64,000 nt of DNA from Leptobrachium leishanense (Eukaryota; Chordata; Amphibia; Anura; Megophryidae), in NCBI GenBank assembly GCA_009667805.1, contig CM019068.1, positions 5,129,218 through 5,193,217 on the forward strand, in the 5' to 3' direction. The translations under genes were made by a program, and so were the position numbers. Positions within the stretch are counted from its first letter, which is position 1. The number at the start of each line of letters is the position of its first letter. The notes below the pieces were generated by a model. It saw only the letters and a program-made list of their open reading frames with translations, searched no databases and was not told the origin of the DNA. Of this stretch, positions 10,283 to 21,980 are shown piece after piece.

Positions 10283-11966
10283 AGCCGAGTGCCAGCACCA
10301 GCTTCCTCTGCGAAGCATCTGCACCGGCTTCCTCTGCGGAGCCTCTGCACCAGCTTCTTCTGCGGAGCCTCTGCACCAGCTTCCTCTGCGGAGCCTCTGC
10401 ACCAACTTCCTCTGCGGAGCCTCTGCACCAGCTTCCTCTGCGGAGCTTCTGTACCAGCTTCCTCTGCGGAGCCTCTGTACCAGCTTCCTCTGCACCAGCT
10501 TCCTCTGCCCCAGCTGCCTCTGCCCCAGCTGCCTCTGCCCCAGCTGCCTCTGCCCCAGCTGCCTCTGCCCCAGCTTCCTCTGCCCCAGCTTCCTCTGTCT
10601 CAGCTTCCTCTGCACCAGCTTCCTCTGCGCCAGCTTCCTCTGCACCAGCTTCCTCTGCACCAGCTTCCTCTGCGCAGCCTCTGCCCCAGCTGCCTCTGCC
10701 CCAGCTGCCTCTGCCCCAGCTGCCTCTGCCCCAGCTTCCTCTGCGCAGCCTCTGCTCCAGCTGCCTCTGCCCCAGCTGCCTCTGCCCCAGCTTCCTCTGC
10801 GCAGCCTCTGCCCCAGCTGCCTCTGCCCCAGCTGCCTCTGCCCCAGCTGCCTCTGCCCCAGCTTCCTCTGCCCCAGCTGCCTCTGCCCCAGCTTCCTCTG
10901 CACCAGCTTCCTCTGCCCCAGCTTCCTCTGCCCCAGCTTCCTCTGCACCAGCTTCCTCTGCGCTGCCTCTGCCCCAGCTGCCTCTGCCCCAGCTGCCTCT
11001 GCCCCAGCTTCCTCTGCCCCAGCTTCCTCTGCCCCAGCTTCCTCTGCGCAGCCTCTGCCCCAGCTTCCTCTGCCCCAGCTGCCTCTGCCCCAGCTGCCTC
11101 TGCCCCAGCTGCCTCTGCCCCAGCTTCCTCTGCCCCAGCTGCCTCTGCCCCAGCTTCATCTGCACCAGCTTCCTCTGCCCCAGCTTCCTCTGCCCCAGCT
11201 TCCTCTGCACCAGCTTCCTCTGCGCTGCCTCTGCCCCAGCTGCCTCTGCCCCAGCTGCCTCTGCCCCAGCTTCCTCTGCCCCAGCTTCCTCTGCCCCAGC
11301 TTCCTCTGCGCAGCCTCTGCCCCAGCTTCCTCTGCCCCAGCTGCCTCTGCCCCAGCTACCTCTGCACCAGCTTCCTCTGCCCCAGCTTCCTCTGCACCAG
11401 CTTCCTCTGCGCTGCCTCTGCCCCAGCTGCCTCTGCCCCAGCTGCCTCTGCCCCAGCTGCCTCTGCCCCAGCTGCCTCTGCCCCAGCTTCCTCTGCGCAG
11501 CCTCTGCCCCAGCTGCCTCTGCCCCAGCTGCCTCTGCCCCAGCTTCCTCTGCCCCAGCTTCCTCTGCCCCAGCTTCCTCTGCACCAGCTTCCTCTGCACC
11601 AGCTTCCTCTGCACCAGCTTCCTCTGCGCTGCCTCTGCCCCAGCTGCCTCTGCCCCAGCTTCCTCTGCCCCAGCTTCCTCTGCCCCAGCTTCCTCTGCGC
11701 AGCCTCTGCCCCAGCTGCCTCTGCCCCAGCTGCCTCTGCCCCAGCTTCCTCTGCCCCAGCTTCCTCTGCACCAGCTTCCTCTGCACCAGCTTCCTCTGCG
11801 CAGCCTCTGCCCCAGCTGCCTCTGCCCCAGCTGCCTCTGCCCCAGCTGCCTCTGCCCCAGCTTCCTCTGCACCAGCTTCCTCTGCACCAGCTTCCTCTGC
11901 ACCAGCTTCCTCTGCACCAGCTTCCTCTGCGCAGCCTCTGCACCAGCTTCTCCTGCGCAGCCTCTG
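10283..11966. repeat. 15-bp minisatellite, about 110 copies
   Basis: The core unit is CCAGCTTCCTCTGCC or CCAGCTGCCTCTGCC (15 bp), with interspersed shortened units GCGCAGCCTCTG and GCGCTGCCTCTG. The mix of long and short units forms larger blocks that repeat along the array. Because 15 is a multiple of three and the unit has no stop in most frames, both strands are open for hundreds of codons: Pro-Ala-Ser or Leu-Pro-Gln on +, Ala-Glu-Glu-Ala-Gly or Gln-Arg-Lys-Leu on -. These are not genes. It lies in the intron before the nucleophile exon and ends about 136 bp upstream of it. Confidence 0.97.
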
Positions 11967-12102
11967 TAGGACTTTGTGTCATTCGTGGTGTGGGAGAGTA
12001 AAGCCCGAGCATTAAGGGAGAAATCCACAGCCTCGTAAACACAAACTCACTAAATGCAAGAAATAAGGAAATTGATGTTTTCATATTTTTTTTTCCCACT
12101 AG

Positions 12103-12220
12103 AAATGCATTGATCCGACCTATGACCCTTGCAACTACCATCTGATTGGGCACAGTTTGGGGGCGCACGCTGCCGCAGAAACCGGAAAAAGGATCCGTCC
12201 GTGTGTCGGGAAGATCACAG
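12103..12220 (+). CDS. pnlip-like: lipase exon: nucleophile elbow GHSLG
   Basis: The exon is 118 bp, entered in phase 0 and left in phase 1. The acceptor is TTTTCCCACTAG and the donor ACAG|GTAAAA. It encodes [20 protein letters not shown], then [18 protein letters not shown] is the G-x-S-x-G motif with the catalytic serine, and its Leu supplies the second oxyanion amide. Compared with mammals there are additional cysteines (KCID, DPCN, RPCVG), which may pair with each other. Confidence 0.97.
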
Positions 12221-12645
12221 GTAAAATACACACCTGTGCCGAAAGCCCCATCCCCCACATATTGTCCATATAGAGTAAACATAGCATTAAATGTCCATTA
12301 ATCTGAGACACATATTGTATAAGGGCAGGATAGTCACATGTGCATTGCTCCCTGTATTAAGAGCCACATTACACATACGGCATATTGTCATGTTCGGCGC
12401 GTGACGCCGGGATTGGTGTCCAGCTGTTACAGACACTTTAAGGGTTATTCTTTAAACACTGTTTTTCAATGAAGTTTAGCTTATTTACAAACGTTACATT
12501 CGTGGAGCACATCGGCCAACTGGACGAGGGAAACGCAACAACGGGACAGCGAGATGCTCCAAACAACAGCAGCAGCATCGACAATCGGCAACACAAGAAG
12601 TAAACTCCGGCTGCCATCAGCATTCAGGTCTCTACCTGCTGCAGT
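12221..12645. other. intron sequence, nothing recognised
   Basis: Only short open frames. No element termini or RNA genes seen. Confidence 0.5.
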
Positions 12646-15393
12646 ATGTGTTATACAGATTCCCCAGCTCTCTGCGAGACACACTGCGTCACATTATACA
12701 GATTCCCCGGTCTCTGCGAGACACACTGCGTCACATTATGCAGATTCTTTGGCTCTCTGCGAGACACACTGCGACACATTATACAGATTCACCGGCTCTC
12801 TGCGAGACACACTGCGTCACATTATACAGATTCCCTGGCTTTCTATGAGACATACTGCGTCACATTATTCAGATTCCTTAGCTCTCTGCGAGACACACTG
12901 CGACACATTATACAGATTCCGTGACTCTCTGTGAGGCATACTGTGTCACATCATACAGATTCCCTGGCTCTCTGAAAGACATACCGTGTCACATTATACA
13001 GATTCCCGACTCTTTGTGAGACACACTACGTCACATTATACAGATTCCCCGGCTCTCTGAGACACACTGCGGCACATCATACAGATTCCCTGGCTCTCTG
13101 CAAGACATACCGCGTCACATTATATAGATTCCCTTGCTCTCTGCGAGACATACCACGTCACATTGAACAGATTCCCCGGCTCTCTGCGAGACACACTGCG
13201 TCAGATTATACAGATTCCCTGGCTCTCTGCGAGACACACTGCAGCACATCATACAGATTCCCTGGCTCTATGCGAGACACACTGCGGCACATTATGCAGA
13301 TTCCTTGGCTCTCTGCGAGACACACTGCGTTACATTATGCAGATTCCTTGGCTCTCTGCGAGACACACTGCGTCACGTTATACAGATCCCCTGGCTCTCT
13401 GCGAGACACACTGCAGCACATCATACAGATTCCCTGGCTCTATGCGAAACACACTGCGGCACATCATACAGATTCCCCGGCTCTCTGCGAGACATACCAC
13501 GTCAGATTATACAGATTCCCTGGCTCACTGCGAAACACACTGCGTCACATTATACAGATTCCCTGTCTCTCTGCGAGACACACTGCGTCACATTATGCAG
13601 ATTCCTTGGCTCTCTGCGAGACACACTGTGACACATTATACAGATTCCCCGGCTCTCTGCGAGACACACTGCGGCATGTTATACAGATTCCCTGGCTCTC
13701 TGCGAGACACACTGCAGCACATCATACAGATTCCCTGGCTCTATGCGAGACACACTGCGGCACATCATACAGATTCCCTGGCTCTCTGCGAGACACACTG
13801 CGTCACATTATACAGATTCCCTGGCTCTCTGCGAGACACACTGCGTCACATTATGCAGATTCCTTGGCTCTCTGCGAGACACACTGTGACACATACAGAT
13901 TCCCCGGCTCTCTGCGAGACACACTGGGGCATGTTATACAGATTCCTTGGCTCTCTGAGAGACACACTGCAGCACATCATACAGATTCCCTGGCTCTCTG
14001 CGAGACACACTGCGGCACATCATACAGATTCCCCGGCTCTATGCGAAACACACTGCGGCACATCATACAGATTCCCCGGCTCTCTGCGAGACATACCACG
14101 TCAGATTATACAGATTCCCTGGCTCTCTGCGAGACACACTGCATCACATTATACAGATTCCCTGTCTCTCTGCGAGACACACTGCGTCACATTATGCAGA
14201 TTCCTTGGCTCTCTGCGAGACACATTGCGGCACATTATACAGATACCCTGTCTCTCTGCGAGACACACTGCGACACATTATACAGATTCCTTGGCTCTCT
14301 GCGAGACACACTGCGTCATGTTATACATATTCCCTGACTCTCTGCGAGACACTGCAGCACTTTATACAGATTCCCTGGCTCTCTGCGAGACACACTGCGA
14401 CACATTATGCAGATTCCTTGGCTCTCTGCGAGACACACTGCGACACATTATACAGATTCCCCGGCTCTCTGCGAGACACACTGCGACACATTATACAGAT
14501 TCCCCGGCTCTCTGCGAGACACACTGCGTCATGTTATACATATTCTCTGACTCTCTGCGAGACACACTGCGGCACATTATACAGATTCCCCAGCTCTCTG
14601 CGAGACACTGCGACTGCGACATAGTCTACAGATTCCCTGGCTCTCTGTGAGACACACTGCATCACCTTATACAGATTCCCTGGCTCTCTGTGAGACACAC
14701 TGCATCACCTTATACAGATTCCCTGGCTCTCTGTGAGACATACTGTGGCACATCATACAGATTCCCTGGCTATATGCAAGACACTCTGCGTCACATACAG
14801 ATTCCCCGGCTCTCTGTGAGACACACTGCGGCACATTATGCAGATTCCCTGGCTCTCTGCGAGACACACTGTGGCACATCATACAAATTCCCTGGCTATA
14901 TGCAAGACACTCTGCGTCGCATTATGCAGATTCCCCGGATCTCTGCGAGACACACACTGTCACATTCTACAGATTAGCTGGCTCTCTGTGAGACATACTG
15001 CATCACGTTATACAGATTCCCTGGCTCTCTGCGAGACGTACTGCGTTACATTATACAGATTCCCCATCTCTCTGCGAGACACACGTTGTCACATTATACA
15101 GATTAACTGTCTCTCTGCGAGATGCAATGTGTCACATTATACAGATACCCCGCTCTCTGCGAGACACTGCATCACATTGTACAGATTCCCTGGCTCTCTG
15201 CAAGACATCCCGCATCACATTATACAGATTCCCTGGCTCTCTGCGAGACACACTGCATCACATTATACAGATTCCCCGGCTCTCTGCGAGACACACTGCG
15301 TCACATTATACAGATTCCCTGGCTCTCTGCTAGATTCACTGCAATACATTATACAGATTCCCTGGCTCTCTGCGAGACACACTGCGTCACAAA
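12646..15393. repeat. 43-bp minisatellite, about 64 copies
   Basis: The unit is TCTCTGCGAGACACACTGCG followed by TCACATTATACAGATTCCCT and GGC. Variants such as ATGCGAAACAC and GACATACCACGTCAG recur about 600 bp apart (for example at 13441 and 14040), which shows block duplication of about 14 units. Units have few stops, so ORFs up to 495 codons run through; they are not genes. It lies in the intron between the catalytic Ser and catalytic Asp exons. Confidence 0.97.
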
Positions 15394-15689
15394 TGCTTAA
15401 AAAGATTCTCAAAAATAAACCAAACGTTTTTTTGCTGCAAATTGCTTGTTCTGTGAAATTCACGGTTTGGTGCAAATCACTTGCTTTTTCATCTCTTATT
15501 GAATAACCCTTTTAGTGAACGATCCCTCTTGCTATAATCGCCCATTTCCTGTCTCTCCCTGGAAGCGTTTCTCTTTACCCTGAGCTTATTAGCACCGGAG
15601 ATACAAGTCAGTCAGCTGGTTCTTTCTCCAGAGAGTAAAGGAAAACGTGAAGTAATTGTACCGACCTCCTAAAATGAGCTTTAATGACC

Positions 15690-16022
15690 ACACATCACAC
15701 GGATCTGGAATGAAGTGGAATTATCTGCCTGTTGAGGTGGTTGGATCAGAGACCATTCAGACTTTTAAAAAGCGACTGGATGACTTCCTGCAGACACAGA
15801 ATATTAAGGGTTATAATATTTAATATGTGGGTAAAAGCTTCATGATCCAAGGAGAAATCTGACTGCCATTCTGGGGTCAAGAAGGAATTTTTTCCCAGTA
15901 TGTTGCATATTGGCGAGCATTTCAGACTGGGTTTTTTGCCTTCTTTTGGATCAACAGCAGTAGGTGATGTGGGAGAGGCTGAACCCGATGGACGCATGTC
16001 TTTTTTCAGCCTATATAACTAT
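15690..16022 (+). mobile_element. CR1-like LINE 3' end
   Basis: The + frame encodes WNYLPVEVVGSETIQTFKKR, then LDDFLQTQNIKGYNI and a stop. A 3' UTR follows whose last part (GAACCCGATGGACGC, then TTCAGCCTATATAACTATGT) is characteristic of CR1-type LINE ends. It is a different subfamily from the copies at 1117 and 8600. The roughly 300 bp after it, up to the next array, hold nothing recognised. Confidence 0.8.
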
Positions 16023-16329
16023 GTAAGTGGAACATGCTGGATATCATCGCAATGTGACGAGCTTACACGACAAATTATGCAGCTCATTATCTATAAAATG
16101 AATATGGAAAGATATTGCTGGAAAGGACACACTCCCACATCCGCCGTCATGACAGCTCTCTGGCCTGTGCGACTCAAATGTACAGATCTGCTTACTAGCG
16201 GTCTGTAAGCAGAGACATCAGTGTGCGCACTGCAGGGACTCCATCAGCTAATAACTCCTATCATGCTGTGTGCACCGGTGGCATAGCATGAGGATGTATG
16301 GGTATAACCTCTTGGCATAAAGCTTGGTA

Positions 16330-17362
16330 ATTTACTGGTTACATTCTAGCTCGCAGACTCATTAAAATGTTTTGTGTTTATGTAACAGCTTGCAGATTTA
16401 TAATGGTTTGACTTAACATTACAGCTCGCAGACTTGTGATAAACAATATTGTTACAGCTCACGGATTTATTATAAATGTTCTGTGTTTACATTACAGTTC
16501 ACAGATTTTTTATAAATGTTTTGTGTTTACGTTACAGCTCACGGATTTATTATAAATGTTTTGTGTTTACGTTACAGCTCGCGGATTTATTATAAATGTT
16601 TTGTGTTTACGTTAAAGCTCACGGATTTATTATAAATGTTTGTGTTTACTTTACAGCTCAAGGATTAATTATAAATGTTTTGTGTTTACCTTACAGCTCA
16701 AGGATTAATTATAAATGTTTTGTGTTTACGTTACAGCTCACGGATTTATTATAAATGTTTTGTGTTTACGTTACAGCTCGCGGATTTATTATAAATGTTT
16801 TGTGTTTACGTTACAGCTCACGGATTTATTATAAATGTTTTGTGTTTACTTTACAGCTCAAGGATTAATTATAAATGTTTTGTGTTTACCTTACAGCTCA
16901 CGGATTTATTATAAATGTTTTGTGTTTACGTTACAGCTCACGGATTTATTATAAATGTTTTGTGTTTACGTTACAGCTCGCGGATTTATTATAAATGTTT
17001 TGTGTTTACGTTACAGCTCACGGATTTATTATAAATGTTTTGTGTTTACTTTACAGCTCACGGATTTATTATAAATGTTTTGTGCTTACGTTACAGCTCA
17101 CAGATTAATTATAAACATTTGTTTACGTTACAGCTCACAGATTTATTATAAATGTTTTGTGCTTACGTTACAGCTCACAGATTTATTATAAATGTTTGTT
17201 TACGTTACAGCTCTCGGATTTATTATAAATGTTTTGTCTTTACGTTACAGCTCACGGATTTTCTATAAATGTTTTGTGTTTACTTTACAGCTCAAGGATT
17301 CATTATAAATGTTTTGTGTTTGCGTTACAGCTCACGGATCAATTATAAATCCGCTCACAGAT
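16330..17362. repeat. 40-bp minisatellite, first block
   Basis: The unit is TTACGTTACAGCTCACGGAT followed by TTATTATAAATGTTTTGTGT. The first three units are diverged and the later ones near identical. The array continues at 19082-19415 and 20494-21600, and is interrupted by two later insertions. Each unit contains TTTACGTTACAG or TTTACTTTACAG, which resembles a splice acceptor, so the array offers dozens of acceptor-like sites inside a lipase intron. Confidence 0.95.
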
Positions 17363-19081
17363 TATATATATATATACGAAAGTCCTGACTGACTGACTCA
17401 TCAACGCCCAGCTGAAACCGTTTAACCTAGGAACGTGAAATTTTGAAGTTGCACTGCTTTTATGATGTAGGCACCCACTAAGTAAGGTTTTTTGGAAACT
17501 CCGCCCTTAAGGGGGTGAAAAAGGGGGTTGAATATTTTAAACACGATACCTATATCTCAAAAACAGATGTTACAGATGTGAAAATTGGTATTTAGATCCT
17601 TCTTGAAAAATAAACACGTATTTTACCGTTTTTCAAAAATTCAACTGGGGGCAAAAAAAGGTGGTTGAATATTTTAAATATTTTAAACAGGATACCTATA
17701 TCTTAAAAACAGAAGATGGTATAGACGTGAAAATCGGTATTCATCTTCACAAATAAAAAAAAAATTGTATTTTACCATTTTCTGAAAATTCCTTGGGGGG
17801 GTAAAAAGGGGGGTTGAATACTTTTATCATAAACGCGAAAGTCCTGACTGACTCATCAACGCCCAGCTGAAACCGTTTAACCTAGGAATGTGAAATTTTG
17901 AAGGTGCACTGTTTTTATGATGTGGGCACCCACTAAGGAAGGATTTTTGGAAACTCTGCCCCTAAGGGGGTGAAAAAGGGGGTTGAATATTTTAAACAGG
18001 ATACCTATAGCTCAAAAACAGAAGATGCTACAGATGTGACAATTGTTATTTATATTTGTCTTGAAAACTAAAAACAGTTGTTTTACCATTTTCCAAAAAT
18101 CCCAGGTGGGGGGTGAAATAAAGGGGGCTGAATACTTTTAAACATGATACCTATATCTCAAAAACAGAAGATGTTACATACGTGAAAATTGGTATTTAGA
18201 TTTGTCTTGAGAAATAAAAAAAACACCTATTTTACCATTTTCGAAAAATTCAGTGGGAGGGGGGCAAAAGGGGGGGTTGAATACTTTTATCAGTATACCT
18301 ATATTTCTAAAACCATAGATGTTACAGATGTGAAATTTGGTATTTACAATCTTCGTGAAAAAAAACCAAACATGTGTTTTGCCATTTTCCATAAATCCAA
18401 ATAAGGGGAGGGGGGGGGTCGAGGGAAAGGGGTCTGAATACTTTTATGAGTATATCTATAGTTCAAAAACCAAGATGTTACAGGTGTGAAGTTTGGTAAT
18501 TACAATCTTTTGAAAATAAAGAAACAGGTGTTTTACCATTTTCCAAAAATCCAAGTGGGGGGTAAATAAAAGGGGGTGAATACTTTTCAACAGGATACCT
18601 AGATCTCAAAAACAGAAGATGTTACAGACGTGAAAATTGGTATTTAGATTCGTCTTGAAAATAAAACACCTATTTTACTATTTTTCCAAAAATCCAGGGG
18701 GGGGGGTAAGGGGGATGAATACCTTTATCACTATACCTATATTTCAAAAACCAATGATGTTACAGGTGTGAAATTCGATATTTACAATCTTCGTGCAAAA
18801 AAAACCCCACGCGTTTTACAATTTTCCAAAAATCCAGTTAAGGGGGGTGGGGGAAAGGGATGTGAATACTTTTATCAGTATACCTATATTTCATAAACCA
18901 AAGATGTTACAGGTGTGAAATTTGGCACTTACATTCTTCTTGAAAAATAAAACCACACGTGTTTTACAATTTTCCAAAAATCCCAAGTGGGAGGTTCTAC
19001 CAAAAAAACCTCAAGTTTCTTTTGAAAAACAATTTTAACAAATCCTAAAATCCACGCGAGCCAAGCCGCGGGTAAAAGCTA
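17363..19081 (+). mobile_element. Helitron-like non-autonomous element, tandem composite
   Basis: The 5' part has a TA run followed by ACGAAAGTCCTGACTGACTG and ACTCATCAACGCCCAGC. The 3' end reads GCGAGCCAAGCCGCGGGTAA then AAGCTAG, resembling the CTAG-type 3' terminus of non-autonomous Helitrons. The 5' block recurs at about 17833, so a second, nested or tandem copy is present. Between them a unit of about 150 bp (CCTATATCTCAAAAACAGAAG, ACAGATGTGAAAATTGGTAT, then a G run and TTGAATACTTTT) repeats about ten times. No Rep/helicase ORF is present. It splits the 40-bp minisatellite, so it inserted after the array formed. Confidence 0.7.
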
Positions 19082-19415
19082 GGGTTTTATAAAGGTTTTG
19101 TGTTTACGTTACAGCTCACGGATTTATTATAAATTTTTTGTGTTTACGTTACAGCTCAAGAATTCATTATAAATGTTTGTGCTTACGTTACGCTCACAGA
19201 TTTATTATAAATGTTTGTGCTTACGTTACGCTCACAGATTTATTATAAATGTTTTGTGTTTACGTTACAGCCCACAGATATTTTATAAATGTTTTGTGTT
19301 TACGTTACAGCTCACAGATTTATTATAAATGTTTTGTGTTTATGTTACAGCTCACGGATTTATTATAAATGTTTTGTGTTTACTTTGCAGTTCACAGATT
19401 TATTATAAATGTTTT
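19082..19415. repeat. 40-bp minisatellite, second block
   Basis: Same 40-bp unit as at 16330-17362, about eight copies, some with a shortened TTTGTGCTTACGTTACGCTCA variant. It is bounded by the Helitron-like element on the left and a MITE on the right. Confidence 0.95.
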
Positions 19416-20493
19416 GGGCCCTATTACACTCTGCACGCTAACGGTAGCGCTCACCTGCATGAGCACTACCGTTAGCTGCGGTGTTTAGGGCACATTACAA
19501 TCCAAACGCAAACGGGTTAAAAAACCCATTTGCGTTTGGTATCTTGCGCTTCTCAGCGCGAGGTCACTGCACTTTGTGCTCCCTATACTTAACATGGGGA
19601 GCACAAAGTGTTTATCAGCGCTGGTATTAAAATGTCCCAGCGCTGATTAACGCCTGGCACTGGTCAACGAAAAGCTAACCAGAGCCAGGACCTGGTGTTA
19701 ACACCAGTTTAAAAAGTAAAAAAAACAAAACACATACTTACCCTGTGTCCCACGGCGAGGACCGCGGCTCCGGTCGCCTCCTCTGGCCAGTGGGAGCAGG
19801 GAAAGACAGGGGGAAAAAGTCCCCCCTGTCTCTCCCTGCGTATCCCTACGCCGACCGGCCGGATCTGGTCACGTGCCCGGCAGAGAGGAACTCAGCGTTG
19901 CCACGAGCATCCTGATTTTTAACGGGCGCTACAATGCAGGCAGCATTTTTTTGCGCCTGCATTGTAATCTGGCGTTAAGGCTAAGGTCAGACGAAAGCAT
20001 TTTTTAACGTGCGTTTAACCGCACGAAATCACGGCCGTGCTAGCAGCAAATGACGTCCAATGCCGGGGAACATACGAAGAACGGCCGCACGAAAGTTCGT
20101 CCGCGCAACGCAAGTGGAAAACGAACGCATTTTTTCTAGAACGTCAAACCGCTAGTACTGACGTACTGACTGCGCAGCTGCGGCATAGCGGCGTGTTTGC
20201 ATGATTGGGAGAAGTCAGACGCTGCTAATGTCCGGCCAACATAACGTCCAGACGCAAAAAGGGTTTTATTGATGATCCGTACAAAATCACGGACGAAAAT
20301 GCGCATCGTATGACCGCTATCGCGCATTCCGTGAAAAAATACGTCCATTCGTTCGAACGCACTTTTTCACGGACAACGTGAAAAATGCGTTAGTCTGACC
20401 CTAGCCTTAAAAGCAGGTGCAAGGGGGAAAACTGCAGGAGCAGTTTTTCCTCCCTTGCGCCCGCGTTTTAACACACAGATTGTAATAGGGCCC
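19416..20493. mobile_element. Harbinger-like MITE with GGGCCCTATTACA ends
   Basis: The perfect terminal inverted repeat is GGGCCCTATTACA at 19416 and TGTAATAGGGCCC ending at 20493. It is flanked by TTT on both sides (a possible 3-bp target duplication), which fits PIF/Harbinger-type MITEs. A second inverted segment lies inside (AGCGCTGGTATTAAAATG and similar). The element carries another MITE at 19978-20407 and sits in the 40-bp minisatellite. A fragment of the same family lies at 57948-57989. Confidence 0.75.
19978..20407 (+). mobile_element. TA-flanked MITE nested in the Harbinger-like MITE
   Basis: The ends are inverted repeats, AGGCTAAGGTCAGACGAA and TTAGTCTGACCCTAGCCT, flanked by TA on both sides. 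The interior is rich in CG (CGTGCGTTTAACCGCACGAA, ACGGCCGTGC). A second copy of the same length lies in inverted orientation at 46402-46829. A Tc/mariner-type origin is inferred from the TA duplication only. Confidence 0.8.
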
Positions 20494-21600
20494 TTTGTGT
20501 TTACGTTACAGCTCACAGATTTATTATAAATGTTTTGTGTTTACGTTACAGCTCACGGATTTATTATTTTTTTGTGTTTACGTTACAGCTCACGGATTTA
20601 TTATAAATGTTTTGTGTTTACGTTACAGCTCACGGATTTATTGTAAATGTTTTGTGTTTACGTTACAGCTCACGGATTTATTGTAAATGTTTTGTGTTTA
20701 CGTTACAGCTCACGGATTTATTATTTTTTTGTGTTTACGTTACAGCTCACGGATTTATTATAAATGTTTTGTGTTTACGTTACAGCTCACAGATTTATTA
20801 TTTTTTTGTGTTTACGTTACAGCTCACGGATATATTATAAATGTTTTCTGTTTACGTTACAGCTCACAGATTTATTATAAATATTTTGTGTTTACTTTAC
20901 AGCTCACGGATTTATTATTTTTTTGTGTTTACTTTACAGCTCACGGATTTATTATAAATATTTTGTGTTTACTTTACAGCTCACGGATTTATTATTTTTT
21001 TGTGTTTACTTTACAGCTCACGGATTTATTATAAATATTTTGTGTTTACTTTACAGCTCACGGATTTATTATTTTTTTGTGTTTACGTTACAGCTCACAG
21101 ATTTATTATAAATGTTTTGTGTTTACGTTACAGCTCACAGATTTATTATAAATGTTTTGTGTTTACGTTACAGCTCACAGATTTATTATAAATGTTTTGT
21201 GTTTACGTTACAGCTCACAGATTTATTATAAATGTTTTCTGTTTACGTTACAGCTCACAGATTTATTATAAATGTTTTGTGTTTACGTTACAGCTCACAG
21301 ATTTATTATAAATGTTTTGTGTTTACGTTACAGCTCACAGATTTATTATAAATGTTTTCTGTTTACGTTACAGCTCACGGATTTATTATAAATATTTTGT
21401 GTTTACTTTACAGCTCACGGATTTATTATTTTTTTGTGTTTACTTTACAGCTCAAGGATTCATTATAAATGTTTTCTGTTTACGTTACAGTTTACAGATT
21501 TAAAATGTAAGCTGTACATTACAGTTCACAGACTTGTTATAAATGTTTGGCATTTACGTTATAACTCACGCATTTATTATAAATGTTTTATCCTTGTTTC
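20494..21600. repeat. 40-bp minisatellite, third block
   Basis: About 28 units of the same array. A shortened version, TTTATTATTTTTTTGTGTTTAC, lacks part of the ATAAATG segment and alternates with full units in several places, which gives 77-bp dimers. The array ends about 60 bp before the catalytic Asp exon. Confidence 0.95.
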
Positions 21601-21663
21601 TCCTATGAATGAAGCGTTTATTGAATTGAACATGTAACTCATGCTGAAACTTCACTCGCACAG

Positions 21664-21771
21664 GGCTGGATGCGGCCAGGCCTTACTTTAAAGACACCCC
21701 TGCTGAAGTCTGCCTTGATCCCTCTGATGCATGCGTTGTGATGGCAATACACACGGACACCTCGTTCCTAG
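21664..21771 (+). CDS. pnlip-like: lipase exon: catalytic Asp and calcium site
   Basis: The exon is 108 bp, phase 1 on both sides. The acceptor is CTCGCACAG and the donor CTAG|GTAATC. It encodes [11 protein letters not shown], then [18 protein letters not shown] and HTDTSFL. The Asp of GLD is the catalytic acid. Ala and Pro two and four residues later match active pancreatic lipase. DPSD keeps both aspartate side chains of the family's calcium site, while the two positions that contribute backbone carbonyls are changed (Ala and Cys). Confidence 0.96.
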
Positions 21772-21860
21772 GTAATCACACACCTAAACACAACCCCATA
21801 AACATAAACCTTATGTTACAAGCACAAAAATTAACATTGCATCAACTATGTATCTTCTAG

Positions 21861-21980
21861 GTGTTGGTATCAAAGAGCCAATTGGGCACTATGATATCTA
21901 TCCCAACGGCGGAGATCATATGCCGGGCTGCCCGGACCCCATCAAAGACATACCTCTTTCAATACCTGGTCTAATAAACA
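21861..21980 (+). CDS. pnlip-like: lipase exon: start of the lid
   Basis: The exon is 120 bp, phase 1 on both sides, after a short 89-bp intron. The acceptor is ATCTTCTAG. The donor is inferred as AACA|GTACGG, because it alone gives the phase needed by the next exon without a stop. It encodes GHYDIYPNGGDHMPGCPDPI and KDIPLSIPGLIN. MPGC opens the lid; with the next exon the lid loop between the two cysteines is 23 residues, the same length as in classical pancreatic lipase, although its sequence differs. Confidence 0.9.

Noticed and set aside
10262..12282. Several 228-570-codon ORFs on both strands
   Set aside because: Artefacts of the 15-bp array. The minus-strand frame 11356-12282 runs antisense through a real lipase exon.
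13163..14650. 495-codon ORF resembling a repeat protein
   Set aside because: Reading of the 43-bp minisatellite in shifting phases. No supporting context.
20495..21637. Overlapping + strand ORFs rich in VYVTAHGFIIN-type repeats
   Set aside because: Frames through the 40-bp minisatellite; hydrophobic appearance only reflects T-rich codons.
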